DNA from: Nitrospirota bacterium
Lineage (GTDB): Bacteria; Nitrospirota; Nitrospiria; Nitrospirales; UBA8639
Direction of reading: 5' to 3'
Length of the DNA stretch: 8,397 nt
Assembly: GCA_003228495.1 (NCBI GenBank)
Contig: QIDY01000076.1
Span: 1-8,397 of the forward strand
Numbering within the stretch: the stretch's first letter is position 1; every line of letters starts with the position of its first letter. The notes under the pieces are model-generated. The model had not been told where the DNA came from and made no database searches. It was given only the letters and a program-made list of their open reading frames with translations. The position numbers were made by a program, and so were the translations under genes. Below are positions 1 through 5,932 of this stretch, piece by piece.

Positions 1-699
1 TAATATCTTGATACCGGCGAAAGACCTCCGGCTGGGTCAACGCACACCACATCTTGATGGCGTTATCGACCATTTCTTCCTTTTTCGACACAACCTTGGT
101 CCGTCGGGTCATACGCCCAAGATGGTGGCGCGTGTTACTGTTATCCCGCTCAATAGCCACCGTGTGCGTTTTGCCGATGATATGTCGGTCCTTGGGCAAC
201 ACTTTCGCAAAAGCATCCCAGTCATCCGTATAGAACATGCACCCTTTCAAGTGTTTGACTTTCTCGTAGAGCCGCTGGAAGGTTGCAGCATCACGACCGC
301 CGAGAACCCAGGCCACGGTTCGCTCTGAAGTACGATCCAAGGCTTTGATGATCCACTTTTTGTTTTTTTTGATCCGATGAAATGCCACATCTCATCAAAT
401 TCCATTTCACAGATAGTTCCCGGAATTGCAGGCTCATCAAGCAAATCCGCCTCGCGTTGCAGCCATTTTTGGACGGCCGGCGGCGTGACGCCAAAGAGCT
501 TCGCAATAAACCCGTACGAGGATTTCCCCAGCGCATACAAGATCACCGCAAAGGCCCGTTTCACCGCGGTCTCCGCTTTCATGCGGTCATCCCCAACCAC
601 AAAGTTATAGCCGCACGCCTTGCACTGATAGCGCTGCTTGTGCCGGACGCACCCATTTTTCACGGTCTCGGCTCCGTGACAGTTCTTGCAATGTGTCAT
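1..699 (-). CDS. IS1-family transposase, InsAB' made by -1 frameshift (C-terminal end off the window)
   Basis: This is the DDE transposase of an IS1-family element. Frame 0 begins at ATG 699 after a strong SD (AGGAGGAT, minus strand 710-703). It has a zinc-ribbon-like start (C4, C7, C26, C29), a helix-turn-helix region at about 45-82, and the first catalytic Asp in EFDEMW (D102). Unshifted translation stops at 247 after 150 residues, with a non-family tail. The -1 frame is open from 391 to the window edge. Joined at the A8 tract (363-370), it continues as NKKWIIKALD and contributes YTDDW (second Asp, D159/160) and AIERDNSNTRHHLGR (Glu near 184). The fusion is at least 233 residues, about the length of IS1 InsAB', so only a few residues are missing. 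No good independent start exists for the second frame, which argues for a fusion product. The family call is firm; the frameshift is inferred from the layout. Confidence 0.88.
357..370 (-). other. A8-C-A5 slippery tract for -1 frameshifting in the transposase
   Basis: On the minus strand the frame-0 codons are TCA AAA AAA ACA AAA. Slipping back one base after the second AAA gives AAC AAA AAG TGG, which opens the InsB' frame encoding the rest of the DDE domain. IS1 itself shifts at an A6C motif in the equivalent place just after the first catalytic Asp. Eight consecutive A residues could also give transcriptional slippage. I see no obvious downstream stimulatory pseudoknot. Confidence 0.8.
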
Positions 700-702
700 G
701 GC

Positions 703-726
703 ATCCTCCTTTCAGTGTAGGAGGAT
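703..726 (-). promoter_or_regulatory. Hairpin masking the transposase ribosome binding site
   Basis: ATCCTCCT (703-710) and AGGAGGAT (719-726) are perfect 8-base inverted repeats with an 8-base loop. On the transcript, the arm at 710-703 is the SD of the transposase. Folding would therefore hide it. The promoter-distal start predicted from the -10 at 725-730 falls near 718, inside the loop, so the element's own transcript would lack the masking arm. Confidence 0.65.
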
Positions 727-733
727 TATAACA
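725..733 (-). promoter_or_regulatory. Extended -10 promoter of the IS transposase
   Basis: The minus strand reads TGTTATAAT, a perfect TATAAT (725-730) with the TG extension (TGn) just upstream. At 17-base spacing the -35 position (748-753) reads TATATC, a poor match, consistent with an extended -10 promoter that does not need a good -35. The predicted start is near 717-719, about 20 bases ahead of the ATG. Confidence 0.6.
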
Positions 734-734
734 G

Positions 735-752
735 ATATCTATCTATAGATAT
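735..752. repeat. AT-rich palindrome next to the IS end
   Basis: ATATCTAT (735-742) and ATAGATAT (745-752) are perfect inverted repeats with a 2-base centre. The site is immediately outside the likely IS end. It could be part of the terminal sequence, an insertion target, or coincidence in AT-rich DNA. Confidence 0.4.
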
Positions 753-811
753 ATACTCTCAAAATTTTTAAGCCTTGGCCAACCGTGAGCCACGTCAAGG
801 GTAGTTGACCG

Positions 812-1169
812 CTCATTCGGGAATCGCTGGATATTCTTTTGGAATCCACGCTAACGCATCTCAACACCTCAACTATCGTCACAAATTTTGAAGCAATCCC
901 TGGGATCAAAAAACCCATGACCGCCATATCTGGTCGGTGGAACCCCGAATTTTCATGCTAACCTGCGACGTCCTCGCCGATACCGAAATCGTCCCAGATA
1001 AAGACCAACATCCCCAGCCCTCCAATCCCTGCTCTCATCACAGTATGGCATTCACCACCTGACCATACAATTGGAAACCGAATGCCCCGAAACCGATGAT
1101 CTCCACTGCAAGCTCAACCACCTCACAAAAGAAGATTCACAAGAACCCGCCCACGCCCATCACCACTAA
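812..1169 (+). pseudogene. Decayed C-terminal part of a cation diffusion facilitator (CDF) metal transporter gene
   Basis: Three consecutive frames together spell the cytoplasmic end of a CDF (CzcD-like) metal exporter. From 812, LIRESLDILLESTLTHLNTS and then FEAIPGI match the end of the last membrane helix and the start of the cytoplasmic domain. From 919 a second frame gives DRHIWSVEPRIFMLTCDVLA, the counterpart of the family HDLHIWS motif. From about 1032 a third frame gives YGIHHLTIQLETECPETDDL, followed by LHCKLN, a His-rich tail AHAHHH and a stop at 1167-1169. At least two indels break the gene, and the N-terminal membrane part is absent between here and the IS. The recognition rests on family motifs seen in the translation. 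Truncation is plain, but whether the IS caused it is inference. Confidence 0.75.
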
Positions 1170-1297
1170 CCAAGGATTCCTTCTTTTTTCCGAAAAATCT
1201 TTTAGACTAAAATATTTGACACTACGAATCCTTTGTAAATTTTTTCTACCATTCCCCAATTCTCTTCTCCCCACCTTCAGCTCGGTCAAACGGGCTG

Positions 1298-1349
1298 ACG
1301 CTCAAAAATTCTGGTGGACCTTGTTTGAGCGTAGCGAGTTGGTCCACCA
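1298..1349. repeat. Two interleaved 9-base inverted repeats (pseudoknot topology)
   Basis: ACGCTCAAA (1298-1306) pairs with TTTGAGCGT (1324-1332), and TGGTGGACC (1312-1320) pairs with GGTCCACCA (1341-1349). Both are perfect. The order is A-B-A'-B', so the two stems cross each other instead of nesting. They could form an H-type pseudoknot in RNA or be two alternative hairpins. The element is probably one unit of a dispersed intergenic repeat, but copy number cannot be judged from one window. Confidence 0.65.
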
Positions 1350-1400
1350 CTCCATAAATTACGTCAGCACAATTTTATGGGGCCAAGCTGGGTGTGAATG

Positions 1401-1456
1401 GTTTTGGTCCTTTTGCCAAAACAAAAGGGCCTCGGCTGCCGGGCCAAGACCCGGCA
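1401..1456. repeat. Competing short hairpins followed by a GC-rich hairpin
   Basis: GTTTTGG (1401-1407) pairs with CCAAAAC (1416-1422), while CCTTTTG (1409-1415) pairs with CAAAAGG (1422-1428). The two stems overlap and exclude or cross each other. Just after them TGCCGGG (1437-1443) and CCCGGCA (1450-1456) form a 7-base GC-rich stem with a 6-base loop. The GC hairpin is followed by TTTAATG on the plus strand and is near a CCCTTTTGTTTT stretch on the minus strand, so it might stop transcription weakly in either direction. Confidence 0.5.
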
Positions 1457-1482
1457 TTTAATGTTAATCAGAACGAAGATGG

Positions 1483-1507
1483 ATTCCCAATTACAAATTT
1501 TGGGAAT
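1483..1507. repeat. ATTCCC...GGGAAT inverted repeat, likely dispersed intergenic repeat
   Basis: ATTCCCAA (1483-1490) and TTGGGAAT (1500-1507) are perfect inverted repeats around a 9-base loop. With the flanks GATGG and GACGGG, it resembles the widespread intergenic repeat type that reads GGATTCCC...GGGAATGAC. It lies just beyond the 3' end of the phosphatase gene and may also serve as its hairpin terminator, though no T-run follows on the minus strand. Confidence 0.5.
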
Positions 1508-1562
1508 GACGGGAAAGAGCAACTCTGATTTTCCTGGAATGGAATAGGAGCACTCATAATCT

Positions 1563-2112
1563 TCATAAATTTTTGCGTAACCGATGAGTAAATATTTTGG
1601 TTTTCAAAAAGAAAGCTACGCCTCCACCTAATGCCAACCCCATTGCCCACCCCACAAACACATCTGTCACAAAATGGGCGCCCAAATACACACGTGAAAG
1701 CCCGATAAGGGCCATGAGTGGCCAGAGCACCCATCCCATTGAAGGATACAGCATGACTAAAAACGCAATTGCTGTACTGGAATTGAGCGCATGATTCGAG
1801 GGCATACTCATACTTCCACCACAACCTACCATCTCATGAACATGGGAAAGAATTTGGCAGGGACGCGGCCGTGCAGTCAGATTTTTTAATTGCCCACCGA
1901 TCAGATCACTCAAACCAATCAGTAAGGCCAAACAGGGAGCGGCAAATTTGGCTTCGTCCCTCCCATTTAGTCCATCCCCAATAGGTTAATGCAAGGATTC
2001 CAGGAATATAGAGATTACTCTCCTGGGAGCATTGAAACATCAGCCAATCCAATACAGGGAATTGGCCAGCCCAACCATTGATCAGTCGAAACCATTCTTC
2101 GTCATCAGGCAT
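1563..2112 (-). pseudogene. PAP2-family membrane phosphatase, interrupted by an apparent one-base frameshift
   Basis: This is a type 2 phosphatidic acid phosphatase (PAP2) family membrane protein, acting on lipid phosphates such as undecaprenyl diphosphate or phosphatidate. The first frame starts at ATG 2112 (MPDDEEWFRLINGWAGQFPV) and gives the N-terminal part with ING and LDWLM. The second frame, open from about 1985 down to the stop at 1563, carries all three signature motifs: KNLTARPRP (KX6RP), PSNHA (a variant of PSGH), and SRVYLGAHFVTD (SRX5HX3D). Family logic joins them near 1957-1962 (TKWEG to DEAKFAAPCLALLIGLSD), giving about 182 residues, a normal length with several membrane helices. 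One extra base in the GGG run there would explain the break. It may be a real mutation or a sequencing error; catalytic residues are all present. Confidence 0.8.
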
Positions 2113-2231
2113 TCAACAAACTCACAATTTGCAGTATTGCTGGATTAACTTATTCTGATCCATCGACTCATATCTACAACACATTCATTAGATATGCTAT
2201 CATGCTGACCTTAGGGAAAAGGGGTAAATTC

Positions 2232-3014
2232 ATGTTAATTGATACTCATGTGCATTTGGATGATCCTCGGTACGATACTGATCGTGAAGCCGTTTTTCAG
2301 CGCGCTGAAGAAGCAGGAATTGGCGCATTTATTACGATTGGCTGCGACCTGGCCACCAGCACATCGGCCACGCAATTAGCGACAAAGCGTACGAACGTCT
2401 ATGCGACCGTTGGCGTTCATCCCCACGAAGTGAAACGAATCGAACCACATTGGTATGAAGAATTGCGTCAATTGGCGCAAGAACCCAAGGTTGTGGCGTT
2501 TGGAGAAATCGGGCTGGATTATCATTATGACCATTCACCACGCGAGATCCAGCGTCAACGATTTCGCGAACAAGTGGCGTTAGCAAAGTCTCTTGAACTC
2601 CCCATTGTGATTCACACGCGTGAAGCACAGGAAGATACCATGACGATTCTGCGAGAGGAACATGCCGAATCGGTGGGAGGTGTCTTTCATTGTTTTTCTG
2701 GTGATCCCTGGTTAGCCAAAGAAGCCTTAGATCTGGGGTTTTATCTGTCGTTTTCAGGAATTATTACTTTTCGCAATGCCACGCTTCTCCGAGACGTGAT
2801 TCGCACCATTCCGGATGATCGCCTCCTCATCGAAACAGATGCACCGTATCTCACGCCAGTCCCCTTTCGAGGACAACGAAACGAGTCAGCCTATGTAAAA
2901 TATGTAGCGGAACAAATTGCGGAATTGAAGTATGAAAACTCAGCAACGGGCCTCTCACAAGTTTCTGAAATGACCACGAATAACGCTAAACGTCTCTTTA
3001 GAATCTCTTCATAA
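2232..3014 (+). CDS. tatD: TatD-family metal-dependent hydrolase (DNase)
   Basis: A cytoplasmic TatD/YcfH family enzyme with a metal-binding TIM-barrel fold, known in relatives as a 3'-5' exonuclease or DNase and in some as a D-aminoacyl-tRNA deacylase. With the start at ATG 2232 (MLIDTHVHLD) it is 260 residues, the usual size. Metal ligands are visible: H6 and H8 in THVH, E92 in GEIGLDYH, H128 in IHTREA, H153 in FHCFSG and D203 in ETDAP. An earlier in-frame ATG at 2202 would add ten residues, but AAGGGG sits at 2219-2224, well placed for 2232, and the family begins there. It diverges from the broken phosphatase gene and runs tail-to-tail into the NYN nuclease gene with a 17-base overlap. The exact substrate is not predictable from sequence. 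Confidence 0.95.
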   Translation: MLIDTHVHLDDPRYDTDREAVFQRAEEAGIGAFITIGCDLATSTSATQLATKRTNVYATVGVHPHEVKRIEPHWYEELRQLAQEPKVVAFGEIGLDYHYDHSPREIQRQRFREQVALAKSLELPIVIHTREAQEDTMTILREEHAESVGGVFHCFSGDPWLAKEALDLGFYLSFSGIITFRNATLLRDVIRTIPDDRLLIETDAPYLTPVPFRGQRNESAYVKYVAEQIAELKYENSATGLSQVSEMTTNNAKRLFRISS

Positions 3015-3546
3015 TGCGATTGCGGTTCCGCAGTTTTTTAGGCAATTTCCGAGGATTTCCTTTTTTGTCTTTTGCCCTCGGCATCACGTCGTCCTGATCA
3101 TCTTTTGCTTCAGGTTTTCCTCTGGAGGTACGAGTTACTTTTCTTTGCCAACTTCCATTTTGCAATCGAGTCAGGAATTCTTGTGAACGAATAACGAAGG
3201 CTCCAAAGGCCCGTGCCACATTGGTCACTTCAAGATCGGAAGACACCACGGCCGTCTCTTTTCCATACTGCCGAATAAGTTGTTGAATGACTTGGTCAGC
3301 TCGTTCGCCTTCAGCCGAATACATAACCGTCACTCCAGTCAGGTGAATGGTTTGTCGCATGCTCCCTGGTTGTCGCCAGGCATCAAAAACGACCGTAATG
3401 AGACAGCGAATGGCTTGGGCATACAGACTCAGACGTGCCACGAATTGGTCACGATGCATTTCCCCTTGTCCGATGACTTTCTGCGGAGGAAGCCCCATCG
3501 CTCCCAAGACATTATAGCCGTCAATAATTAGACGTTTGGGCGTCAC
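2998..3546 (-). CDS. YacP-like NYN-domain ribonuclease (Rae1 family)
   Basis: A PIN-like NYN-domain protein of the YacP group. The Bacillus member Rae1 is an endoribonuclease that cuts mRNA in the ribosomal A site; the function here is inferred from the family. Acidic active-site residues are visible: D9 in LIIDGYNVL, D55 in VVFDAWR, D84 in ERADQVI and D104 in VVSSDLEVT, followed by the hydrophobic AFGAFVI strand. The domain covers about residues 4-125. The tail from about 130 to 182 is highly charged and Lys/Arg-rich (DKKGNPRKLPKKLRNRNRIM), fitting RNA or ribosome binding. The start is GTG at 3546; an in-frame TAA lies only three codons upstream (3552-3550), so no earlier start exists, and the SD is weak. 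Its last codons overlap tatD by 17 bases. Confidence 0.85.
   Translation of the reverse strand: MTPKRLIIDGYNVLGAMGLPPQKVIGQGEMHRDQFVARLSLYAQAIRCLITVVFDAWRQPGSMRQTIHLTGVTVMYSAEGERADQVIQQLIRQYGKETAVVSSDLEVTNVARAFGAFVIRSQEFLTRLQNGSWQRKVTRTSRGKPEAKDDQDDVMPRAKDKKGNPRKLPKKLRNRNRIMKRF
3019..3039 (+). terminator. Rho-independent terminator of tatD, inside the convergent gene
   Basis: Just after the tatD stop (3012-3014), TGCG (3021-3024) and CGCA (3029-3032) pair around the tetraloop GTTC. An outer T-G wobble and an A-T pair extend the stem, and six T residues follow at 3034-3039. The hairpin is short, so strength is uncertain. It lies within the last codons of the opposite-strand NYN gene (encoding part of the LRNRNRI stretch). 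Confidence 0.5.
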
Positions 3547-3681
3547 GTTATGTTACTTTCACTCCACACAATAACCGAGATCTAAGATCCAGCTTACCCT
3601 TCAATTTTTGGATTGCCAATGCGCCTGAGCTTGACAAGAAAGGCATCATCTGGGAAAAAGATAGAAACGGCTTTATTCTCT

Positions 3682-4932
3682 ATGCCTTCTAATCGATTTG
3701 TCTTTTTCCATTCCTTTCTAGTCTTTCTTCTTCTGACCGCATTCCTAACTGCTTGGGGAGGAGATGGTGGGCTACGCTTGCCTCTGCAAGAAGGATCCTG
3801 GTCGCCTATCAATCTGATAGCCAAGCGTTCTACCCACACGATGGTCCGCAACATTCGCGCCCATCACCACAAAAAATATACTCGCCTCGTCCTGGATCTA
3901 GATCGAAATATCCATCCAGCCCCCTCTGACCGACGAACCGATACCGACTTTCTACTCGAACTTCCTAACACGCGCATTCTGAAAAAGGCCCTTTCGAAAA
4001 CCAGCGGAAAGGAATTCCCGGTCAATGTGCATGTCTCTAGAACCGCACAAGGATCCCTCGTGCTGGCCATACCCACGAAATCCTGGAAACGGTATAAATG
4101 GTATAGCCTCCAGAAGCCACCACGCATCGTTTTGGATCTCTATCCTGACTCTTCTCAGAAATTCACAATCGTCACGGCTCCTCAACCATCCAAGAAAACA
4201 TCTCCCAAACCTCCGGTTGTAACGATACGACCAGATACGCTGAAGAAAAAAAGCATGGTCATCGTCATCGACCCAGGCCATGGCGGAAAAGACCCTGGAG
4301 CCTTGGGACGTAAAGGCACCAGAGAAAAAGACATTGTCTTGAAAATTTCTGGATACCTTCGAGATCTCCTTGCCAAAGAAACTCGCGCCCAAGTTTTCAT
4401 GACGCGGGAATCCGATGTGTTCGTCGAATTAAAAGATCGTGCGACCTTTGCAAATCAACACAAAGCGGATCTATTTGTCTCCATTCACATCAATTCTCAT
4501 CCCAAAAAATTTATCAAAGGTCTGGAACTATATCATTTCGGGGAAGCCAGCGACCCCCGTGCCCTGGAAGTGGCCGCACGAGAAAATGGCACACCGCTTG
4601 AGGACAATGCCCCGGCTTGGCAATTTATTCTCGCGGACAAACTCCATGACAAAAAAATCGAAGATTCTCAGGAGTTTGCGTGGACCACAAAGAAATCCTT
4701 AGTGAAATACTTGAAGCCCTTCTACAAAATTAAAGACCATGGAGTAAAAACAGCCCCCTTCTTTGTGCTTCGCATGACAACCATGCCCGCAATCCTTGCG
4801 GAAATTGCCTTTATCTCCAACCCCACGGAAGAAAAACTCTTAAAAAGCTCGACTTACCAAAAGCGCATGGCCCACGGTATCTTCGAAGGCATTCAAACAT
4901 ACATGAAACCTTTACAAACCGCCTCTCGATAA
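3682..4932 (+). CDS. N-acetylmuramoyl-L-alanine amidase, AMIN + Amidase_3, exported
   Basis: A zinc amidase of the AmiC type that splits the amide bond between N-acetylmuramic acid and L-alanine in peptidoglycan, working in the periplasm in cell separation or wall turnover. The start chosen is ATG 3682, because it yields a standard signal peptide (MPSNRFVFF, then a hydrophobic run to about residue 27). In-frame starts at 3613 (TTG) and 3619 (ATG) would add 21-23 mostly basic residues and lack an SD. An AMIN-like beta domain covers about 50-160 (VRNIRAHHHKKYTRLVLDLD, PRIVLDLY). A Pro/Lys-rich linker follows, then Amidase_3 from about 195 with H200 in DPGHGG, E215 in REKD, H269 in SIHIN and catalytic E374 in LAEIAF. 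Length is 416 residues. It diverges from the NYN gene and precedes truA by 158 bases. Confidence 0.93.
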   Translation: MPSNRFVFFHSFLVFLLLTAFLTAWGGDGGLRLPLQEGSWSPINLIAKRSTHTMVRNIRAHHHKKYTRLVLDLDRNIHPAPSDRRTDTDFLLELPNTRILKKALSKTSGKEFPVNVHVSRTAQGSLVLAIPTKSWKRYKWYSLQKPPRIVLDLYPDSSQKFTIVTAPQPSKKTSPKPPVVTIRPDTLKKKSMVIVIDPGHGGKDPGALGRKGTREKDIVLKISGYLRDLLAKETRAQVFMTRESDVFVELKDRATFANQHKADLFVSIHINSHPKKFIKGLELYHFGEASDPRALEVAARENGTPLEDNAPAWQFILADKLHDKKIEDSQEFAWTTKKSLVKYLKPFYKIKDHGVKTAPFFVLRMTTMPAILAEIAFISNPTEEKLLKSSTYQKRMAHGIFEGIQTYMKPLQTASR

Positions 4933-5090
4933 GAAGTAAAAAGTGAGGAGTGCGGAGCAAAAGAGGCAGAAAAGGCAAGTCCCTCAAGAAGTTGAGAAGT
5001 AAGAAGAAATAGGAACGGCAAGTCATTTTTTTCTTTCTCACTCTGTACTTGTAACTTTTTCCTTCTCACTTTCCGTCCACCTCGACTGTC
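4933..5090. other. Strand-asymmetric intergenic linker with repeats
   Basis: About 95 bases after the amidase stop are very rich in A and G (few C or T), then about 60 bases before truA are very rich in C and T. GGCAAGTC occurs twice as a direct repeat (4974-4981, 5017-5024). AAAGTGAG (4940-4947) is the inverted repeat of CTCACTTT (5065-5072), which would bring the two halves together as a long stem with a large loop. No clear terminator or SD for truA is seen, so truA may be co-transcribed with the amidase gene. Confidence 0.5.
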
Positions 5091-5825
5091 ATGACTAACA
5101 TCAAACTCTCCATCGAATACGATGGAACTGCGTATGCCGGCTGGCAACGACAACCCAACCACCCAACCATTCAGGCGGTTCTTGAGGATGCCCTTTTTAA
5201 AATTACCCAGCAGCAGATTTCAACAGTAGGAGCCGGACGAACCGATTCAGGGGTCCATGCGTTAGGTCAAGTCGTCAATTTTCATACCGACAAACCTCTT
5301 GCGAGCCCTCAATGGGCCTCCGCCCTCAATAGCTATCTCCCCAAAGACATTACAGTGCTCTCCAGCGAACAGGCTCCCGATAATTTCCATGCCCGTTTTA
5401 GTGCTAAGGGGAAAATTTATGAATATCGAATGACCTTACAACCCTCTCGGCCAGCATTGGATCGGCATCGAATCTGGCACCTTCCTCACTCGTTGGACAT
5501 CGAGGCCATGCGCCATGCCATGTCAGGCTTTCGAGGCTCCCATGACTTCACCTCATTTCGCGGCTCCCGCTCAAACACCTTGAACCCCATGTGTACAATT
5601 TCCCATATATCACTTAACCCGGATTCCCCATTGCTGTCCATCCGCATCCAGGGTGATCGTTTTCTCAAGCAAATGGTACGAGCCATCGTCGGCACCTTGA
5701 TCGAAGTGGGACAACTCAAACGAAATCCCAACACCATCCCAGACATCCTTCAAGCCAAAGACCGACGAGCGGCTGGATGCACCGCACCACCCCATGGCCT
5801 GCATCTGATTCAAGTGTGGTACTAA
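5091..5825 (+). CDS. truA: tRNA pseudouridine(38-40) synthase TruA
   Basis: TruA converts uridines 38, 39 and 40 of the tRNA anticodon stem to pseudouridine, in the cytoplasm. The 244-residue length is normal. The N-terminus shows YDGTAYAGWQRQ, the catalytic Asp is D52 in GAGRTDSGVHA, and later conserved stretches are FHARFSAKGKIYEYR, FRGSHDFTSFRG, GDRFLKQMVRAIVGTLIEVG and the end motif TAPPHGLHLIQVWY. Nothing appears missing. The ATG at 5091 begins right at the family N-terminus, but no good SD precedes it (pyrimidine-rich leader), which is unusual against its neighbours and hints at weak or leader-dependent initiation. It converges with the aldolase gene on the other strand. Confidence 0.96.
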   Translation: MTNIKLSIEYDGTAYAGWQRQPNHPTIQAVLEDALFKITQQQISTVGAGRTDSGVHALGQVVNFHTDKPLASPQWASALNSYLPKDITVLSSEQAPDNFHARFSAKGKIYEYRMTLQPSRPALDRHRIWHLPHSLDIEAMRHAMSGFRGSHDFTSFRGSRSNTLNPMCTISHISLNPDSPLLSIRIQGDRFLKQMVRAIVGTLIEVGQLKRNPNTIPDILQAKDRRAAGCTAPPHGLHLIQVWY

Positions 5826-5846
5826 ACGAGCCAATGAGCGTGGATA

Positions 5847-5872
5847 AATAAGGGTCAGACTCGAATTAAAGG
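5847..5872. repeat. Possible dispersed-repeat motif with GGGTCAGACTCGAATTAA
   Basis: The core GGGTCAGACTCGAATTAA (5851-5868) in the truA-aldolase gap resembles a short sequence I associate with ends of small mobile or REP-like elements in environmental bacteria. I cannot show a second copy in this window, so this rests on memory of the motif and not on repetition. Confidence 0.35.
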
Positions 5873-5890
5873 TGATTCACGCCCTGCCCT

Positions 5891-5927
5891 TAAAAAACCT
5901 CCCACAGACTACAGGATAAATCGTGGG
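5891..5927 (-). terminator. Weak hairpin terminator after the aldolase gene
   Basis: On the minus strand, shortly past the aldolase stop, CCCAC (5927-5923) pairs with GTGGG (5905-5901) around a 17-base loop, followed by AGG and a run of six T (5897-5892). The stem has only five pairs with a large loop, so this is a tentative call. Confidence 0.35.
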
Positions 5928-5932
5928 TATTT

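Larger units (their letters stand above)
1..733 (-). mobile_element. IS1-family insertion sequence, cut by the left window edge
   Basis: The block holds an IS1-type transposase with its own promoter and leader. The outer end near the start codon should lie around 719-735, because the promoter and SD-masking hairpin sit there and a decayed host gene follows. The other end is outside the window, so the terminal inverted repeats and target duplication cannot be confirmed. The exact boundary at 733 is my estimate. The transposase reading frame looks intact apart from the expected programmed shift, so the element may be recent and active. Confidence 0.8.
1170..1562. other. Gene-free interval with clustered inverted repeats
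   Basis: I find no convincing gene here. An open frame runs across 1096-1461 on the plus strand, but its translation is low complexity, crosses the CDF relic in the wrong frame and then reads through inverted repeats, so I do not call it. The first part (1170-1297) is T- and A-rich with no recognisable element. The rest holds the inverted repeats listed separately, of the sort found as dispersed intergenic repeats. Confidence 0.6.

Noticed and set aside
739..927. A 62-codon open frame on the minus strand
   Set aside because: It is antisense to the CDF relic and its translation matches nothing; treated as a shadow of the relic.
1216..1221. Perfect TTGACA -35 element on the plus strand
   Set aside because: No acceptable -10 lies 16-18 bases downstream and no gene follows on that strand until 2232.
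1096..1461. A 121-codon open frame on the plus strand
   Set aside because: It runs through the end of the CDF relic in the wrong frame and then through inverted repeats; the translation has no recognisable domain and no SD.
3631..3636. Perfect TTGACA upstream of the amidase ATG 3682
   Set aside because: No -10-like hexamer at 16-18 bases; the region there is an A-rich, G-containing stretch. It may simply be chance.
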